A DNA stretch of 64,000 bases from contig NZ_CBDCEO010000012.1 in NCBI RefSeq assembly GCF_965215815.1, forward strand, positions 1,054,001 through 1,118,000, read 5' to 3'. Shown in pieces: positions 61,075-64,000 of this stretch; position 1 is the first letter of the stretch; the number at the start of each line of letters is the position of its first letter. This DNA comes from Poriferisodalis sp965215815. GTDB taxonomy: Bacteria > Actinomycetota > Acidimicrobiia > Acidimicrobiales > Poriferisodalaceae. A model generated the notes under the pieces. It did not search any database and was not told where the DNA came from. It saw only the letters and a list, made by a program, of their open reading frames with translations. The position numbers were made by a program, and so were the translations under genes.

Positions 61075-64000
61075 TCAGCAGGGTGGGCTGGCGTCGGCGA
61101 GGAGGGTGGCGACCTTCAGCGGGACGCTTGTTTGGGCTGGGTGCATGATCACGCCGGCAAATGGCGTGACCAAGTACGCGACACGTGGCTCAGCGGCGGG
61201 GTCGTCGGGCACTGATACCACGGCGAGCCGCCAGCGTTCGGGGTCGTTCTGGGCCCGGCGCACCTGACGAGCGCTGACGTGAATCTCTTCAGTCCGAGGC
61301 AAATGGCCCTTGACCTCTATGAAGTAGTGGTCGCCCGTCGCGGGGTCAACTGACATCACGTCGAACCCTGGGTTGTTGTGCGCTTGTTCCTGCGGGATAC
61401 GTCCCAACTCGCGTTCGGCTGCCAGGACCGCGGCGACTGCTCGCCGGTCGGTTTCCATCTTGTCGGCGACCGCTTCGACGTCGGGTGGCGAACCGGACAG
61501 TGCGTCGACCAATCCTTGGGGCACGATCACTGCCGCCGCGACCACGGTCGGCGGGCTGCTGTGCAAGTCGGCCTCGGTGTCGAGCTCGGCACGGCGGCGG
61601 GCCATGCGAGTCTCCAGCTCGTCGGCACGCGCCCGGGCACGACCTGAGTTCAGCCTGGGCTTGCCGCCGGCGATTTCCTGCGCCTTGATCTCGTTTGCTC
61701 TCCGATCCCAGTAACGGATCTCGGATTCGAGACGCTGGCGCACCGCTTCGCTTACGCGCGCCACCCGGCCGCGCACTATGGCCGCTACCGATTCGAGGTG
61801 CGGGCCAGCGAGATGTTCGATTGCCCAATCGCGGGCGACCGATTCGGCGGCCGGCCCTGCCCACGACGTTTCCAGCCGGTCGGCCAGCAAGCTCTCCTGG
61901 TCGCCGGCCGGCGGTGCATAGACCAAGTACGGCTCCGCTCCAGGGTCACGGGCGTTTCCAAGTTCGTCCACCTCCACGTATTGGAACCGACGTGACACGA
62001 CCTGGCGGGCACCGTTCACGATGCGACCGTCGGTAACAACATGATCCAAGTACACGAGCAGCCGAGGTTCGGTCGACGGATCCGCTGGATCAACCAGGAC
62101 CGTTCCACGCTGCAGCGACTCGCCCCAGTCGGTGAGCACTTTGGACGCCACCACACTCAACAGCGCGCTGCCGGGAGAGATCAGCTCCGCACGATCACCG
62201 GCGGCCCCAGACAACTTGCCAGCGATCTCGGCATCCGGCAGCACATGGTTCTTGTCGAACGTCACCCGTGCGTATCGGTCATGCACCGGTCCGAGCGTCG
62301 GGTCGGCACTCGACCGTACCGCGGCAGGGACGCGGGTGACCTCGTATCGACTGTCTTCGCGGCCGGCGATGCGACCTCCATACAGCCGTAGCGCCTCGGT
62401 GAAGAAGTCGTGCACGAACCACGGCTGAAGCCGCCGAGCACGGGATTCTTCCATCTGGCGGCGGATTTCGTCGTTGGCGGACGGGTCGGCCAGTCCCGCC
62501 ACGAGCGCCCGTTCCTCGAGCACTTCGCGGAGCTGCTCACCGATGCCACTGTCGATGACCTTGTCCATCCAAGCGGCATGCGCGGGGTCGGTGTCGGCTC
62601 GGATGGCATCGATCAGCAGTTCCCGCAGCGAGACGTTGATCTGGGCATCGCCCAGCACGTCGTACACCTGGTCGCCATACACCTGACGCTGTTGCTCAAT
62701 CTTGGCGAACAGCCGCTCGAACACCTGGCCTTCCCGGGTCCGGTGCGCGACCAAGTTCCAAAGATGGCAAGGCCGACGCTGACCGATCCTGTGGATGCGG
62801 CCGAACCGCTGCTCGATGCGGTTCGGGTTCCACGGCAGGTCGTAGTTGACCATCATGTTGGCGACTTGCAGATTGACGCCTTCGCCGGCGGCATCGGTGG
62901 CTACCAGCACCGACACGGTCGGATCGACTCGGAAGCGATCCTGAGTGGTTCGGCGGTCCTGCCGTCTGATGCCGCCGTGGATCGTGACCACCGCTTCGGG
63001 ACGGCCCAATTCGGCGGCGATCCGCCCGGCGACATAGTCGAGAGTGTCGCGGTGCTCGGAGAACACGATCAGCTTGCGGCGGTCGTCGCTTGCGCCAGAG
63101 GCTGCATTGAAATGCTCGGAGCGCAGCAGATCCCGCAGTCGAGTCCACTTCGCATCCACGCCGCTGTTTCGGACCCGATCAGCCATCTCCACGAGGCCCT
63201 TCAGGACGACAACCTCCGCCTCGAGCTCGTCAGCGGTGGCCGCAGCCGAGGCGGCGTCCACAGTGACGCTCTCCAGCTCTTCGAGCTCGGCTTCGTCGAA
63301 GTCGTCGAAGTCAAAGTCCTCCAAGTCGGCGACCCGCACTCCCCGCGGCAGTTCGAGCACCGGAATCGGCTCGCCAGTGGCGGCCAAGCGACGCATCTCG
63401 GCGGCCTGTCCGGCCAGACGATCGCGGCGCCGGCGCAGGGACTCGTAGATCGCTGCCGGGGATGACGCCAGCCGTCGTTGCAGCCCCGCAAGTGCGAACC
63501 CGACGATCACGCCACGCTGCCGGTCACCTTCCTCTCCCATCCGGGCGGCGCGGTTCATCTCTTCGCGGACGTATGTGGTGACCGCTTCGTAGAGCTCGGC
63601 CTCGGGCTCTGACAGGTCGAATTGCAGGCTGTGGGCGTGGCGCTTGGTGAACAGCGGCTTGCCCTCGAACGTTCGCAAGTTCTCCTTGACCAGACGGCGC
63701 ATGACGTCGCTGACATCGGGAACCTCAGCGGCTCCCCCGCTGCCGTTGGTGGCGCGCAGCCGTCCCTCGAACCGCTCGGGGTCGATGAGCGTCATGAAGG
63801 CCAAGAAGTCCTCGTTCTTGCCGTTATGGGGAGTTGCCGTCAGCAGGAGGAAGTGGCGGGCACAGTCGCGCAACACCTCGCCGACGATGAAGCGCTTTGT
63901 GCGGCGCAGCTCGTCGCCATAGCGGTGCGCGGACATCTTGTGCGCCTCATCGACGACTACGAGATCCCACTCCGAAGCGCCCAGACGCGCAACCAGATCT
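61075..64000 (-). CDS. DEAH-box SNF2-like helicase with C-terminal DUF3883-like domain (5' end outside window)
   Basis: 975 residues are visible; the N-terminus lies beyond 64,000. The frame runs to the window edge, with VVVDEAHKMSAHRYG (DEAH) at the start and LLLTATPHNGKNEDF (motif III), then LIVFSEHRDTLDYV, VLVATDAAGEGVNLQ and QRFGRIHRIGQ (motif VI). The end has NPGFDVMSVD and HYFIEVKGHL, a DUF3883-like, nuclease-related fold. It is the third likely component of the DUF499/DUF1156 system. Convergent with the DUF6338 pair. Confidence 0.88.
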   Translation of the reverse strand, partial: DLVARLGASEWDLVVVDEAHKMSAHRYGDELRRTKRFIVGEVLRDCARHFLLLTATPHNGKNEDFLAFMTLIDPERFEGRLRATNGSGGAAEVPDVSDVMRRLVKENLRTFEGKPLFTKRHAHSLQFDLSEPEAELYEAVTTYVREEMNRAARMGEEGDRQRGVIVGFALAGLQRRLASSPAAIYESLRRRRDRLAGQAAEMRRLAATGEPIPVLELPRGVRVADLEDFDFDDFDEAELEELESVTVDAASAAATADELEAEVVVLKGLVEMADRVRNSGVDAKWTRLRDLLRSEHFNAASGASDDRRKLIVFSEHRDTLDYVAGRIAAELGRPEAVVTIHGGIRRQDRRTTQDRFRVDPTVSVLVATDAAGEGVNLQVANMMVNYDLPWNPNRIEQRFGRIHRIGQRRPCHLWNLVAHRTREGQVFERLFAKIEQQRQVYGDQVYDVLGDAQINVSLRELLIDAIRADTDPAHAAWMDKVIDSGIGEQLREVLEERALVAGLADPSANDEIRRQMEESRARRLQPWFVHDFFTEALRLYGGRIAGREDSRYEVTRVPAAVRSSADPTLGPVHDRYARVTFDKNHVLPDAEIAGKLSGAAGDRAELISPGSALLSVVASKVLTDWGESLQRGTVLVDPADPSTEPRLLVYLDHVVTDGRIVNGARQVVSRRFQYVEVDELGNARDPGAEPYLVYAPPAGDQESLLADRLETSWAGPAAESVARDWAIEHLAGPHLESVAAIVRGRVARVSEAVRQRLESEIRYWDRRANEIKAQEIAGGKPRLNSGRARARADELETRMARRRAELDTEADLHSSPPTVVAAAVIVPQGLVDALSGSPPDVEAVADKMETDRRAVAAVLAAERELGRIPQEQAHNNPGFDVMSVDPATGDHYFIEVKGHLPRTEEIHVSARQVRRAQNDPERWRLAVVSVPDDPAAEPRVAYLVTPFAGVIMHPAQTSVPLKVATLLADASPPC

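Noticed and set aside
41584..64000. BREX or DISARM system
   Set aside because: No PglZ/BrxC-type or DrmA/DrmB-type gene is visible. The DUF499-DUF1156-helicase combination is a separate class.
1..64000. tRNA, rRNA genes or CRISPR arrays
   Set aside because: All gaps between genes were read; none shows cloverleaf ends, rRNA-like sequence, or regularly spaced repeats.

Overview
The window is high-GC chromosomal DNA. Start-codon use (ATG/GTG with GGAGG-type ribosome sites), a DUF4031 protein, a cell-wall-binding-repeat protein and many acyl-CoA, amidohydrolase and LLM-flavin enzymes suggest a heterotrophic actinobacterium, perhaps of the Acidimicrobiia. That placement is inference; there is no rRNA or other marker gene here.

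Region 1 (1-14.7 kb) is ordinary metabolism: the start of an AtuA/DUF1446 gene, an M23 peptidase, an AI-2E-type permease, an inositol-phosphatase-like enzyme and a cation/proton antiporter (the last three overlapping), enoyl-CoA hydratase, cyclophilin, D-aminoacylase-like amidohydrolase, a lipoprotein, an M20 peptidase, an acyl-CoA dehydrogenase, and an LLM oxidoreductase overlapping an alpha/beta hydrolase.

Region 2 (14.7-19.2 kb) is rearranged. A RelE-like/XRE toxin-antitoxin pair and a repeat-bearing secreted protein lie between two 1,347-bp direct repeats whose copies start exactly 4,000 bp apart. The second copy carries a 5'-truncated LLM gene and a 3'-truncated hydrolase, joined to a broken esterase gene.

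Region 3 (19.2-41.2 kb) returns to metabolism: penicillin acylase, two fatty-acid dehydratase-like proteins, a second acyl-CoA dehydrogenase, MetY, an orphan molybdenum hydroxylase large subunit, a tandem CaiB-type CoA transferase, class II aldolase, aldehyde dehydrogenase and a likely 2-oxoglutarate/iron oxygenase. Toxin-antitoxin pairs (RHH/PIN, Phd/PIN) are scattered among them. The most striking gene is a DsbA/FrnE-like oxidoreductase (26,088-26,699, minus) whose first active-site cysteine codon is TGA, followed by a potential SECIS-like hairpin. It is a strong selenoprotein candidate missed by ordinary ORF calling.

Region 4 (41.3-64 kb) is a defence island. A DUF499 ATPase with a HEPN-like N-terminus, three unrecognised genes, a DUF1156 adenine-specific DNA methylase, a PLD-fold protein and a DEAH helicase with a C-terminal DUF3883-like domain form a probable modification-based defence system. 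Within it sits a type II CBASS operon: HNH-SAVED nuclease, CD-NTase and E2-E1 ligase. No Cap3 protease is visible; two membrane-protein genes follow the ligase and an ISAzo13-type element lies between them. Two paralogous small gene pairs of toxin-antitoxin type flank this part. ADP-ribosylglycohydrolase fragments at 58.0 and 59.7 kb record further rearrangement.
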